From contig JBBQNM010000032.1 of NCBI GenBank assembly GCA_038329895.1, forward strand, positions 1 through 27,106: 27,106 nt of DNA, given 5' to 3'. Below are positions 16,196 to 23,742 of the stretch, in pieces. Every line of letters begins with the position of its first letter. Within the stretch, counting starts at the first letter, position 1. The stretch is from Mayfieldus sp038329895. GTDB taxonomy: Bacteria > Actinomycetota > Thermoleophilia > Solirubrobacterales > 70-9. The position numbers and the translations under genes are program-made. The notes under the pieces were generated by a model. That model did not search any database, was not told where the DNA came from, and was given only the letters and a program-made list of their open reading frames with translations.

Positions 16196-18442
16196 CTATT
16201 TCTTCTTGCCCACCGCCCAGGCGTAGGTGTGAATGCCGGGCTGCGGCTCATCGAAACGCACATAGTTCCCCGCACGGCGCGCCCTGGCGCCGCCAACCGG
16301 GTGGCCGCGGGTCCAGACGATGCGACCGTCGCGACCGATCGTGCGCTTGGCGCCGAGCAGCGGCACCGCGACGGTGCCGGTGGCGCCATGCGGCGCCTTC
16401 ACGGTTATCCGGAACGAGTGTCGCCGGACCGTATCGCGCTCCCAACGGACTCCGAGCTTGCCCACCGGGGTGCCCACCGAGCCCTGGGCGAACTTGAGGT
16501 CGCCTGGCTGGGCCTCGACCAGCCAGGTCTTCCAGCCCGGGCTCGCCGGTCGCATCCCCAGCACATAGGCGGAGAGCGCCGCGGTCGGTCCGGCGCTCCA
16601 GCCGTGGGCGAGCGAGGTCTCACCCGATCTGGAGTCCTCGATGATCGGCGAACCGTTCGGGTTGGCGCTCTGGTAGGGGGCCACTCCCCCGCCGACGGTC
16701 ATCTTCTCCCACAGCGTGTCGCCCGGATCGCTGAAGACCATGTGGCCCCAGAGCCGGCGAATCAGACCGAGCGCCTCGCCGGTTTGGTAGTACTGAAGGC
16801 GCGCCAGCACCTCCCAGCCGGACTCGAAGGGCGAGATATAGCGACCCATATAGGGGTCGTTGTCGAACTGGCCGGTCGCGGTTCCGAAGGGGGTCGCCAG
16901 CGTGCCGCCGAGGAAGTTGAGCGCCGAGCCGGCGGCCTGCCCGCGAAGAACGCCGGCGAGAATGGCCTGCACGTTGGCGTCCTGGGTGTGGTTCCCGGTC
17001 GGGTCGGCAGTGTTGAGGCGCAGCGCCCCGACCGAGGGATCGAAGAGCGCCGCGCGGATCGCGGCGGCCAGCCGCCTGGACATCTCGGCGTAGCGCCTTC
17101 CGCGGTGGGGGTTGCCCAGCTCCTTCTCGAGGGTGGACGCGCTCTGCAGGGCGCGAACCCAGACCGAGTTGGTGTCGGCGTCCTCCCCGGCCGCCAAGTC
17201 GGGCGGGTGCCAGTTGAGCTCACCCTGCTGGGTCACGAACAGCCCCCGCGGACCGATTCCCTTCTGGAAGTAGCGGATCGCTCGCTGGACGACCGGCAGC
17301 CACCCGGCCACCCTCGGGTCTGCGGTCATCCGGTAGTACTGCGCGACGCCGACCACGAACCAGGCCGTGTAGGAGGGAAGCCGCTGCGCGGTGACGCAGG
17401 TGCAGATTCCGAAAGCGGACGGCGGGGGGCCGTTTGCGGGTCCGGGCTCGCGGCACTGCACGTTGACCTCCGACACCTGGGGAATGAAGCCGCCGTGGAC
17501 CTGCTGGCAGGTGAACATCTGGATCGAGCGGCGCAGGTAGATCGGCAGCTCACGGACCGTGTAGAAGCCGGCCATGCTCTCGATCGGTAAGTCGCCCAGC
17601 CAGACCAGACGGTCGTGCTTGGCGCCATCGGTGACCGCGAAGTTGTTGCCGCGCGCCGGGTCGCCGTAGGTATCGACGTCGAGGGTGTATGCGCCCGCGT
17701 ACCAGATCCGGTTCAGCAGATCGTCGCTGGAGAGGAAGTGCCCGACGTAGTGGCCGACCGCGGGGCGCAGGTGGGTCACCTCGACACGGATGTAGTCGAT
17801 CTGCACGTTGCCTGCCCCGGCCAACTGGATGTAGATGTAGCGCTCCGCGCCGCGCACCCCGCCCAGCGCGTAGTTGCCGGGCGTGCCGGGAACGATGTCG
17901 GAGCGAGTCGAGGGGTCGTCGCTGCGGCCCTGCGAGCCGTGATCGACGTCGCCGCCAGGACCAAGGAAGCGCCGCGCCTCGCTGTATGCGAGTTGGATTG
18001 GAGTGCCGGTGTTTGCGGCCACGCCGATCTCTATGCGCCCGCCGGTGAGCCGGCCCAGGTCGACCACCTCGTAGGGACCGTTCGGGCCGGTGGAGTTAAA
18101 CGTGGTGACGCTGCCGTCGGCTGCGCTCAGCCCGGCCGGGTTGTCGACCGTGTCTCCCGCCTTGGTGTTGTGCACGTCGACGGTTGCCGGATAGGCCTCC
18201 GGACCCGGACTGTCGAGGACGTAGCCACGCCAGGCGCCGCTGGCGGCAATCCCGCGCCGCGAGAAGTGGGCCGACGGTCCGTGCTTGGAGCCGCCGATCG
18301 GCCCGCTCTGCTCCTGACCGTGGTGCGGATGATGGTGGCCGGGGTGTTTGTGGCCGGTGCGCGCGGCGGCACTGCCCGCGAGCACGGCAGCTGCGATCGC
18401 GGCCGACGCGATCGCCCGGGCGCCAGCGGCGTTTCGTGTCAT
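16196..18442 (-). CDS. Secreted GH78-like alpha-L-rhamnosidase
   Basis: About 748 residues. A signal peptide (NAAGARAIASAAIAAAVLAGSAAA) precedes a His-rich patch (HKHPGHHHPHH) that may bind metal. A beta-sandwich region follows, then the (alpha/alpha)6 barrel of GH78. The landmark motif DGAKHDRLVWLGDL (about 272-285) corresponds to the D.P.RDER.GW.GD signature with its acidic residues, and SLAHGWSAGPTAALS marks the start of the C-terminal rhamnosidase domain. The enzyme should remove L-rhamnose from glycosides or polysaccharides outside the cell. Exact bond and even sugar specificity are inferred. Start: ATG 18442 opens the signal peptide; TTG 18457, five codons upstream, is equally possible, and neither has a strong ribosome-binding site. 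Followed after 10 nt by the PPK2 gene. Confidence 0.85.
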   Translation of the reverse strand: MTRNAAGARAIASAAIAAAVLAGSAAARTGHKHPGHHHPHHGQEQSGPIGGSKHGPSAHFSRRGIAASGAWRGYVLDSPGPEAYPATVDVHNTKAGDTVDNPAGLSAADGSVTTFNSTGPNGPYEVVDLGRLTGGRIEIGVAANTGTPIQLAYSEARRFLGPGGDVDHGSQGRSDDPSTRSDIVPGTPGNYALGGVRGAERYIYIQLAGAGNVQIDYIRVEVTHLRPAVGHYVGHFLSSDDLLNRIWYAGAYTLDVDTYGDPARGNNFAVTDGAKHDRLVWLGDLPIESMAGFYTVRELPIYLRRSIQMFTCQQVHGGFIPQVSEVNVQCREPGPANGPPPSAFGICTCVTAQRLPSYTAWFVVGVAQYYRMTADPRVAGWLPVVQRAIRYFQKGIGPRGLFVTQQGELNWHPPDLAAGEDADTNSVWVRALQSASTLEKELGNPHRGRRYAEMSRRLAAAIRAALFDPSVGALRLNTADPTGNHTQDANVQAILAGVLRGQAAGSALNFLGGTLATPFGTATGQFDNDPYMGRYISPFESGWEVLARLQYYQTGEALGLIRRLWGHMVFSDPGDTLWEKMTVGGGVAPYQSANPNGSPIIEDSRSGETSLAHGWSAGPTAALSAYVLGMRPASPGWKTWLVEAQPGDLKFAQGSVGTPVGKLGVRWERDTVRRHSFRITVKAPHGATGTVAVPLLGAKRTIGRDGRIVWTRGHPVGGARARRAGNYVRFDEPQPGIHTYAWAVGKKK

Positions 18443-18505
18443 TCGAGTCGTCTTCAACCTGCCCGGGCCTGCCGGCGATCGATGCCTTCACCACCCGCCG
18501 CAATG

Positions 18506-18769
18506 CTAGCCGGCGATACCGGCGGGTACCCGGGGCGGCGGCGGCGGATCGTCGTGGGTAGTCGCTTTTAGGGCCAATGGCAACAAAAAAGCGCCAATGA
18601 CGATCAGAAGCAGCCCGATCGTGACCAACCATCGCGACCGCGCGATGTGTCCGCAGATGCCGAACACGAAGCCGAGCAGCATCAGCGACGCGTAGGGGCC
18701 GAAGTTGCGCGGCAGGGCCGCGACCAGCGCGGGGACGAGCGTCGAGGCTGCGACGAGCAGGGCCGACAC
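18506..18769 (-). CDS. Small membrane protein of unknown function
   Basis: An 87-residue protein, hydrophobic almost throughout: a possible first span (ALLVAASTLVPALVAALP), a second (YASLMLLGFVFGICGHIA), the basic turn RSRW, a third (LVTIGLLLIVIGAFLLPLAL) and a short Pro-rich tail (DDPPPPPRVPAG). The GTG start at 18769 is 6 nt after a GATAAT box and begins exactly at the hydrophobic part; the frame stays open far upstream only through antisense of the MoxR gene. It lies 63 nt upstream of the rhamnosidase gene on the same strand and may be co-transcribed with it. No family was recognised. Confidence 0.65.
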   Translation of the reverse strand: MSALLVAASTLVPALVAALPRNFGPYASLMLLGFVFGICGHIARSRWLVTIGLLLIVIGAFLLPLALKATTHDDPPPPPRVPAGIAG

Positions 18770-18775
18770 CGGCCG

Positions 18776-18781
18776 ATTATC
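18776..18781 (-). promoter_or_regulatory. GATAAT -10-like box
   Basis: On the minus strand GATAAT ends 6 nt before the GTG at 18769 and differs from TATAAT at one base. It supports a leaderless transcript for the 87-residue membrane protein. Confidence 0.4.
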
Positions 18782-18806
18782 GCCGCCAGGGCGCCCTGAG
18801 GCGGCG
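18781..18806. repeat. Local GC-rich inverted repeat in the divergent gap
   Basis: CGCCGCC-AGGGC pairs with GCCCT-GA-GGCGGCG, a 12-bp stem with a 2-nt bulge and no loop. It lies just upstream of the membrane-protein box at 18776 and could be an operator or a cruciform; no function is shown. Confidence 0.35.
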
Positions 18807-18819
18807 GGTATCCTTGCCC

Positions 18820-18982
18820 AGTGGCGGCTCCCGCAACGCCTCACCGGAAATGACGACCCCAGATCACCACCAGGCTGCGTCCTCGGTCGCCCAAGTAGAC
18901 CTACTACTTGGGCTCCCTGCGTCCTTGCCTGGCGGCGCCTGGAATGCGTCATTTCCAGGCTCGCGTCACGGGAGACGCCACT
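18820..18982. repeat. Palindromic element, copy A (163 bp)
   Basis: The 36-nt ends 18820-18855 and 18982-18947 are inverted repeats identical at 28 of 36 positions with no gap; each begins AGTGGCG and ends GGAAATGACG. A second paired block is CCACCAGGC with the reverse complement CCGCCAGGC. The exact midpoint (18901) is the loop of a perfect 10-bp apical stem, GCCCAAGTAG (18889-18898) and CTACTTGGGC (18904-18913). Next to the apex are the motifs shared with the other copies, GTCCTCGGTCG and CTCCCTGCGTCC. Inside the right arm GCCTGGAA and TTCCAGGC make an alternative local hairpin. It lies between divergent genes, so it is not a terminator, and it ends 2 nt before the MoxR ATG. Confidence 0.8.
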
Positions 18983-18984
18983 AG

Positions 18985-19887
18985 ATGGCCGAGCAGCCGA
19001 CACCCGCCTCGGTGGAGGAGGTAAAGGAAGCGCTGGCGCGCGTCTCCTACCTCGCCGATGAGCCAGCCGCCCTGGTGTCGTTCCTGGCCCAGCGGCTCGG
19101 CAAGCCGGTCCTGGTCGAGGGCCCGGCCGGGGTCGGCAAGACCGAGCTTGCGAAAGCGCTGGCCCGAGCCAGCGGCCGCGAACTGGTGCGGCTGCAGTGC
19201 TACGAGGGCCTCGACGAGGCAAAGGCGCTGTATGAGTGGAACTACCGCAAGCAACTGCTGCGTATCCAGGCCGGCGAGGAGGCGGGCTGGGAGGCCGTGC
19301 ACGAAGACATCTTCGGCGAGGAGTTCCTGCTCCCACGCCCGCTGATGACCGCGATCTCCTCCCCGGACCCTGTCGTGCTGCTGATCGACGAGGTCGACAA
19401 GACCGACCAGGAGTTCGAGGCGATGCTGCTCGAGCTGCTCTCCGACTTTCAGATCTCGATTCCCGAGATGGGCCAAATCTCGGCGCGCACGATGCCGATC
19501 GTCGTGCTGACCTCCAACAACTCGCGCGAGCTGACCGAGGCGCTGAAGCGGCGCTGCCTGTACCTGTGGCTCGACTACCCCGAGCTCGATCGCGAGATTG
19601 AGATCGTGCGCCTGCACACACCCGAGATCGACGAGAACCTGGCGCGGCGCCTGGTCGAGGTCGTCCACATGATCCGCCAGCTCGACCTCAAGAAGCCGCC
19701 ATCGATCGCCGAGTCGATCGACTGGGCGCGCACCCTGCTGCTGATGGGCGCCGACGACATCGATCGCGAGACCTTCGAGCGTTCGATGTCAATTCTGGTG
19801 AAGCACAGGACCGATATCGACGTGGTATCCGAGCGGGTGGGCGTGAAGCTGGGGGAAACGTCGGCGGAAGAAGTTCCTAGTTCCTAG
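18985..19887 (+). CDS. MoxR-type AAA+ ATPase, CoxD-like
   Basis: A 300-residue AAA+ chaperone-type ATPase of the MoxR group. Walker A GPAGVGKT is at 46-53, Walker B LLIDEVDK at about 132-139, sensor 1 TSNN at about 176-179, and the arginine-finger region EALKRRCLYLWLDYP resembles CoxD, the ATPase that with CoxE matures the Mo/Cu site of CO dehydrogenases. The downstream VWA gene is the usual CoxE-like partner, but no dehydrogenase subunits are in view, so the client is unknown. The ATG at 18985 follows GGGAGA at a spacing of about 10 nt; that putative ribosome-binding site lies inside the right arm of palindromic copy A. The C-terminal VPSS and the stop are read from the heptamer array. Confidence 0.9.
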   Translation: MAEQPTPASVEEVKEALARVSYLADEPAALVSFLAQRLGKPVLVEGPAGVGKTELAKALARASGRELVRLQCYEGLDEAKALYEWNYRKQLLRIQAGEEAGWEAVHEDIFGEEFLLPRPLMTAISSPDPVVLLIDEVDKTDQEFEAMLLELLSDFQISIPEMGQISARTMPIVVLTSNNSRELTEALKRRCLYLWLDYPELDREIEIVRLHTPEIDENLARRLVEVVHMIRQLDLKKPPSIAESIDWARTLLLMGADDIDRETFERSMSILVKHRTDIDVVSERVGVKLGETSAEEVPSS

Positions 19888-19928
19888 TTCCTTGTTCCTA
19901 GGAACGAGGAACGAGCAACAAGGAACGA
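19873..19928. repeat. Inverted heptamer array (4 + 4 units)
   Basis: Four GTTCCTN units (19873, 19880, 19887, 19894; last base A, A, T, A) are followed by four units of the complementary type AGGAACG (19900, 19907, 19914 as AGCAACA, 19921), so the array can fold back on itself. It holds the stop codon of the MoxR gene and, in the second half, the AAGGAAC that precedes the GTG of the VWA gene. A related array is at 25433-25472. Confidence 0.85.
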
Positions 19929-19930
19929 AC

Positions 19931-21331
19931 GTGAACAGCTCCCCCTACGGCGCGAAACTCGAATCCGGCCCGCCTGGCTTGGCGGCCAAGCTCTTGGCTT
20001 TTTGCGAGGAACTCAGGCGCGAAGGCGTGGCTGTCGGCACCTCGGAGATCCTCGACGCCTTCGCGGCGCTCGATCAGGTGCCGTGGACCGTCCACGACGA
20101 CTTTCGCGAGGCGCTGGCGGCCACGATCGCCAAGTCGCAGGAGGACCGCCGCGTCTTCGAGCTGCTGTTCGACCGCTATTTCTTCCGCGCCGCCGAGGCC
20201 GAGGCGGTACAGCGGGGGATCGGAGAGGGCGAGCAGCGCCACCAAGGCGGCGAACGACTGGACATCGACGAGCTGCGCGACTCGGTGCGACAGGCGATCG
20301 TGGAGGGCAACGACGGAGACATGCGCGATCTGGCGCGGCTGGCGATCGCCGCCTTCGGCCGGCAAGGCGAGGGCTCCGGCGTGATCGGCGTCGACGTGCA
20401 GCGGATCCGCCGCACGCTCGGCCTCTCGGCCGACGCTCAACCCGCAGACGAGGACGGCGGCCAAATGGAGTTCGACCGCGAGCAGCTGCACCGCTTCGAG
20501 CGTCACCTGCGGCGCGAGCTGGAACGGGCGCTGATCGAGCGCACCGAGGCGCTTCCCCCCTCCCGTCCGCTCGCCGAGCTGGACCGGGCGCTGCCCACCA
20601 GCCCCGCCCAGGACCTCGCGGCCGTGCATCGCGCGGTCGCGCAGATGAAACGGCGTCTGGCGACGCTCGGCCACGAACAGCGAGGCCGGCGCCGTGGTCG
20701 GGTGGTAGACGTGCGGCGCACGATGCGCGCCTCGCTGGAAACCGGCGGCGTGCCGCTGCGCCTCCGCTACCGGCCGAAGCGCCCGCGGCGGCCCGAGATC
20801 TACGTCCTCTGCGACGTCTCGACCTCGGTCACCTCGGCCAGCGTCTTCTTCCTCTCGGTCCTGCACGCGCTGCACGACTCCTTCCGCAAGCTGCGCAGCT
20901 TCGTGTTCATCGAGCGGATCTCCGAGGTGACCGAGATCTTCGAGCACGAGCGCGACTTTCTGAACATCTCGCGGCGGATATCGAGCGAGGGAGGGGTCGC
21001 CGACGTCTCCGGCTACACCGACTACGGGCGTGTCTGGCTGGAGTTCCTGGGCGAGATCTCCGACGAACTTGACCCGCGCTCGACCGTGATCGTGCTGGGC
21101 GACGCGCGCACCAACGGCCGCGAGCCCCATGCCGATGCCTTCGCCCAGGTAGCGGAGCGTGCCGGACGCATGTTCTGGCTAAACCCGGAGCCGAAGCTGT
21201 ACTGGAACTACGGCGACTCGGTGATGTCCGCCTACCAGCCCCACTGCGACGGCGCCTTCGAGTGCTGGACGACCCGGCACCTGGAGTCGTTCGTCAACGT
21301 GGTCGCCGGCGGCGTGCAAGCGGCGGACTAG
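19931..21331 (+). CDS. VWA-domain protein, CoxE-like
   Basis: A 466-residue protein whose C-terminal third is a von Willebrand factor A domain with an intact MIDAS motif DVSTS (D295, S297, S299), preceded by the typical EIYVLC strand. The N-terminal two thirds are helical and charged with the RRTMRASLETGGVPLRLRYRPKRPRRP linker found in CoxE-like proteins. It is expected to work with the MoxR ATPase upstream, as ATPase and VWA adaptor in metal-centre insertion or complex remodelling. I prefer the GTG at 19931 because AAGGAAC lies just before it; a TTG at 19892 would add 13 residues translated from the heptamer repeat. The TAG stop coincides with the left end of palindromic copy B. Confidence 0.88.
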   Translation: MNSSPYGAKLESGPPGLAAKLLAFCEELRREGVAVGTSEILDAFAALDQVPWTVHDDFREALAATIAKSQEDRRVFELLFDRYFFRAAEAEAVQRGIGEGEQRHQGGERLDIDELRDSVRQAIVEGNDGDMRDLARLAIAAFGRQGEGSGVIGVDVQRIRRTLGLSADAQPADEDGGQMEFDREQLHRFERHLRRELERALIERTEALPPSRPLAELDRALPTSPAQDLAAVHRAVAQMKRRLATLGHEQRGRRRGRVVDVRRTMRASLETGGVPLRLRYRPKRPRRPEIYVLCDVSTSVTSASVFFLSVLHALHDSFRKLRSFVFIERISEVTEIFEHERDFLNISRRISSEGGVADVSGYTDYGRVWLEFLGEISDELDPRSTVIVLGDARTNGREPHADAFAQVAERAGRMFWLNPEPKLYWNYGDSVMSAYQPHCDGAFECWTTRHLESFVNVVAGGVQAAD

Positions 21332-21521
21332 TGGTCCGTCCGGCAAATTCCGGCACCAATTCGGCGGCTGTAAACCTTCGCCAGCCTTGTCCTCAGTCGG
21401 CCGAATAGTGCCCACTATTCGGCCTCCAGCGCCGAAGGCGCGTGCGAGCGCGAAGCGCGAGATCCGCCGCTGGCTCGGTTTTCGCTCGCCGAATCAGCAC
21501 CGGCCTTACCGGACGAACCAC
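21331..21521. repeat. Palindromic element, copy B (about 191 bp)
   Basis: Left end 21331-21366 and the reverse complement of 21487-21521 share GTGGT(C/T)CGTCCGG(C/T)AA, then CCGG and ATTCGGCG, an imperfect inverted repeat of about 35 nt. The apical stem GGCCGAATAG (21399-21408) and CTATTCGGCC (21415-21424) is perfect over 10 bp. The flanking motifs are GTCCTCAGTCG and CTCC. GCCAGC (from 21380) and GCTGGC (21469-21474) make a further intermediate stem. The right arm is about 28 nt longer than the left and holds an extra hairpin-prone stretch (GCGCCGAAGGCGC). The element fills the whole gap between the VWA stop and the phosphatase start. Confidence 0.75.
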
Positions 21522-21523
21522 CC

Positions 21524-22189
21524 GTGACGCGGGCGATCTTCGTACGCCACGGCGAGTCGGTCTCCAACGCGGATCCGGAGCTGGCGGCGCTTCCCCTCGA
21601 CCAGGGAGACCGGCTCACCGATCTCGGCCGCCGCCAGTCGCTTGCCGCCGGGGAGGCGCTGCGGGCGCTCGAGCCCACCGCCCTGATCAGCAGCCCGATG
21701 GGCAGGGCAAGGGAGACGGCCGGGTTGATCGGCGAACGCCTCGGCATGGCCGTGCACGAAGTGCCCTACATCTCGGAGCTGCGCGAGTCGCGCGACTACG
21801 CCTCAATGAGCGCCGAGGAGCAGAAGCTGCGCCGCTGGTCGGTCTGGATGGCCGAGCACGGCGACGATCCCGACTTCTCCTGGCATGGCGGAGAGACCTT
21901 CGAAGAGGCGCGCGGACGGGTGCGGAGGCTGAAGGACGAGCTGGAGCGTAAGTACAGTGGCCAGCGCCCGCTGATCGTCACCCACGGCCTGTTCCTGCGC
22001 TTCTTCCTCTTCGACTCGTTGCTCGGCGACGACTTCGGGCCCAACCTGGCGGGAAGGCTCTGGTACGTGCGCTCGGTGAACTGCGGGGTGAGCGTCTTTG
22101 AGCAGGGCGAGCGCTGGCACCCGGCCGACGCCGAGACTCCCGGCTGGACCTGCGTCAGCTGGATGTCGCGGCCCTGGGATCCACCCTAG
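21524..22189 (+). CDS. Histidine phosphatase superfamily (phosphoglycerate mutase-like) protein
   Basis: A 221-residue enzyme. The phosphohistidine motif VRHGES is at residues 7-12, followed by the usual SNADPEL, then LTDLGRRQS, SPMGRARETAGLIGE and the second catalytic His in LIVTHGLFLRFFLFD. The family includes phosphoglycerate mutases, cobalamin phosphatases and many general phosphatases; nothing here separates them, so the substrate is left open. The start is the GTG at 21524, two nt past palindromic copy B; there is no clear Shine-Dalgarno sequence and the upstream context is entirely repeat. It ends before a hairpin shared with the convergent Rrf2 gene. Confidence 0.87.
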   Translation: MTRAIFVRHGESVSNADPELAALPLDQGDRLTDLGRRQSLAAGEALRALEPTALISSPMGRARETAGLIGERLGMAVHEVPYISELRESRDYASMSAEEQKLRRWSVWMAEHGDDPDFSWHGGETFEEARGRVRRLKDELERKYSGQRPLIVTHGLFLRFFLFDSLLGDDFGPNLAGRLWYVRSVNCGVSVFEQGERWHPADAETPGWTCVSWMSRPWDPP

Positions 22190-22214
22190 CTCGGAGTCGT
22201 TGGAGCCGGCGGGC

Positions 22215-22235
22215 GAACACCGATCAACGGTGTTC
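22215..22235. terminator. Hairpin between convergent genes
   Basis: GAACACCG and CGGTGTTC form a perfect 8-bp stem with loop ATCAA. It lies 25 nt past the phosphatase stop, and the TGA stop of the Rrf2 gene on the other strand falls partly in the loop (22224-22226). It could end transcription both ways, though neither side has a clean U-tract. Confidence 0.5.
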
Positions 22236-22679
22236 CCAGGCGTCAGGTGAGGCGGCGAGGCGCTTGACCGCCTTCGGCAGCTTGCCGGTCGTGAGATCGG
22301 CGAGGGTCGTGTGCTCGAGTACGGCACGCAGGTTGGCCCGCACCGCAATCCAGACCTCCACCAGGTGCTCGGCCTTGCCCCGGTAATGAACCGACTCGGG
22401 GGGCGCCGACTGCACGTTGGCGATCGGCCCCTCGACAGCGCGGATCACGTCGGCGATCGTGATCTCCTCGGCCGGGCGGGCCAGCCAGTAGCCACCCTTG
22501 GCACCGCGTCGCGCCCGCACGATGCCCGCGTGCTTGAGCTCGAGCAGGATGTGCTCGAGGAACTGCAACGGGATGTCCTGGGCCTCCGCGAGACGCTCGC
22601 CCTTCACCGGGCCGTCCTCGACGGCGGCCAGCTCGGCTGCGGCGCGCACCGCGTAGTCCGCCTTGGCTGAAACACGCAT
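22224..22679 (-). CDS. Rrf2-family transcriptional regulator without cysteines
   Basis: A 151-residue Rrf2 regulator: winged helix (MRVSAKADYAVRAAAELA, then IPLQFLEHILLELKHAGIVRARRGAKGGYWLARPAEEITIADVIRAVEG) and a dimerisation helix. Members such as IscR, NsrR and RirA hold an Fe-S cluster on three cysteines after the wing, but this protein has no cysteine at all; the site reads ANVQSAPPESVHY. It therefore cannot sense through the usual cluster and is more like the cluster-free CymR type, which controls sulfur metabolism. It follows the TauE/SafE gene by 28 nt on the same strand, so regulation of that exporter is plausible but inferred. The stop lies in the hairpin loop downstream. Confidence 0.9.
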   Translation of the reverse strand: MRVSAKADYAVRAAAELAAVEDGPVKGERLAEAQDIPLQFLEHILLELKHAGIVRARRGAKGGYWLARPAEEITIADVIRAVEGPIANVQSAPPESVHYRGKAEHLVEVWIAVRANLRAVLEHTTLADLTTGKLPKAVKRLAASPDAWEHR

Positions 22680-22707
22680 GGCGGCAAGTAAATCAGGCGC
22701 TCGCCGC

Positions 22708-23625
22708 TCAACCCGGCCCCAGGCCCTCGGCGAGCCTGCTGGCCTCGCGGCGCTGCTGGCGCCTGCGGTACCAGCGCGGCCCCCACAGCACCGAGCTGAA
22801 GCCGAGCGCCGCTACCGCGGCTGCGATCGGCCACAGCGTCGGGTCCCCCTTCTGGATCGTGATTATTCCCGACCCGACCAGCACCAGGCCCAGCGCCGTG
22901 CGCAGGAGCCCCTGCGGCGCCCTTCCCGAAAGCGCAGAGCCGATGACCACCCCGGGGACCGAGCCGATCAGGATGTTCCCCGCCAGCGAGAAGTCGACGT
23001 TGCCGCCGATCCAATGCGCCAGGCCCGCCGCCCAGAGCAGGATCGCGGCGTGAAAGATGTCGGTGCCCACAACCCGGCGCGGTGTGAGTCGGAAGACCGC
23101 GATCAGCAGGATCGCGATCACTGTTCCGGAGCCGGCCGAGGTGATTCCAATCACGAAGCCGGTGGTGGCGCCGATCGTCACCGCGGCGATCTTGTGGCGG
23201 CGCTGGATCTCGAAGTCGTCGCGCTCCTCGATCAGGTTGCTGAGGATCAGCGCCCTGGCGAGGGTGATGATCCCGACCATCAGCAGCGTGCCCCCGAGCA
23301 ATGCGTAGACGACCGAGTTGAGCTGGTCCTCTCCCAGATGGTCCTTGAGGACCGCGATCGCCCAGACGCCGAGGATCGCGGCGGGAACGCTGCCGGCCGC
23401 GAGCCAGAAGGTGAGACCCAGGTTGACCGTCTTCATGCGGAAGTGCCGCCAGGCGCCGACAGTCTTGGTGACCGCCGAGTAGAAGATGTCGGTGCCGATC
23501 GCCGTGGTCGGCTGGATGCCGAAGACGAGGATCAGCATCGGGGTCATCAGCGATCCGCCGCCCATCCCGGTCATGCCTACGAGCACGCCGATGCCTAGTC
23601 CGAAGACGATGATTGCCGGGTCCAT
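22708..23625 (-). CDS. TauE/SafE-family membrane exporter
   Basis: A 305-residue membrane protein with the two-fold repeat of the TauE/SafE family: VGMTGMGGGSLMTPMLILVFGIQPTTAIGTD in the first half and IGITSAGSGTVIAILLIAVFRLTPRRVVGTDIFHAA in the second, with about eight spans. Characterised relatives export sulfite, sulfoacetate or other small organic anions; the substrate here is not known. A basic tail follows the last span (RRRQQRREASRLAEG). The ATG at 23625 has AGAAGG 4 nt upstream. It is the first gene of a two-gene unit with the Rrf2 regulator and is divergent from the riboswitch-controlled ABC operon. No certain promoter is seen in 23626-23742; TTGACG at 23650 on the plus strand has no matching -10. 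Confidence 0.88.
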   Translation of the reverse strand: MDPAIIVFGLGIGVLVGMTGMGGGSLMTPMLILVFGIQPTTAIGTDIFYSAVTKTVGAWRHFRMKTVNLGLTFWLAAGSVPAAILGVWAIAVLKDHLGEDQLNSVVYALLGGTLLMVGIITLARALILSNLIEERDDFEIQRRHKIAAVTIGATTGFVIGITSAGSGTVIAILLIAVFRLTPRRVVGTDIFHAAILLWAAGLAHWIGGNVDFSLAGNILIGSVPGVVIGSALSGRAPQGLLRTALGLVLVGSGIITIQKGDPTLWPIAAAVAALGFSSVLWGPRWYRRRQQRREASRLAEGLGPG

Positions 23626-23742
23626 CGATCCTTCTGCCGGGTGGCGCTTTGACGACCTTCTCGACTGCTTTCGTCAGGAGCGCGGCGAAAAGGGTAACAA
23701 CGCCCGTATATCCCCGCCCTGGTCCGTCTAGACTGGGAGACA

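Noticed and set aside
18820..18982. Palindromic copy A read as a transcription terminator
   Set aside because: It lies between divergent genes, just before a start codon, is far longer than a terminator, has no U-tract, and shares a centre with two other copies.
19873..19928. Heptamer array as a CRISPR array
   Set aside because: Units are 7 nt with no spacers, half of them inverted, and no cas gene is present.
18985..21331. MoxR and VWA genes as proof of a CO dehydrogenase locus
   Set aside because: No large, medium or small dehydrogenase subunit is in the window, and such pairs also serve other complexes.
23726..23733. GTCTAGAC palindrome before the riboswitch as an operator
   Set aside because: Only 8 bp, the symmetry does not extend, and the riboswitch already explains regulation.
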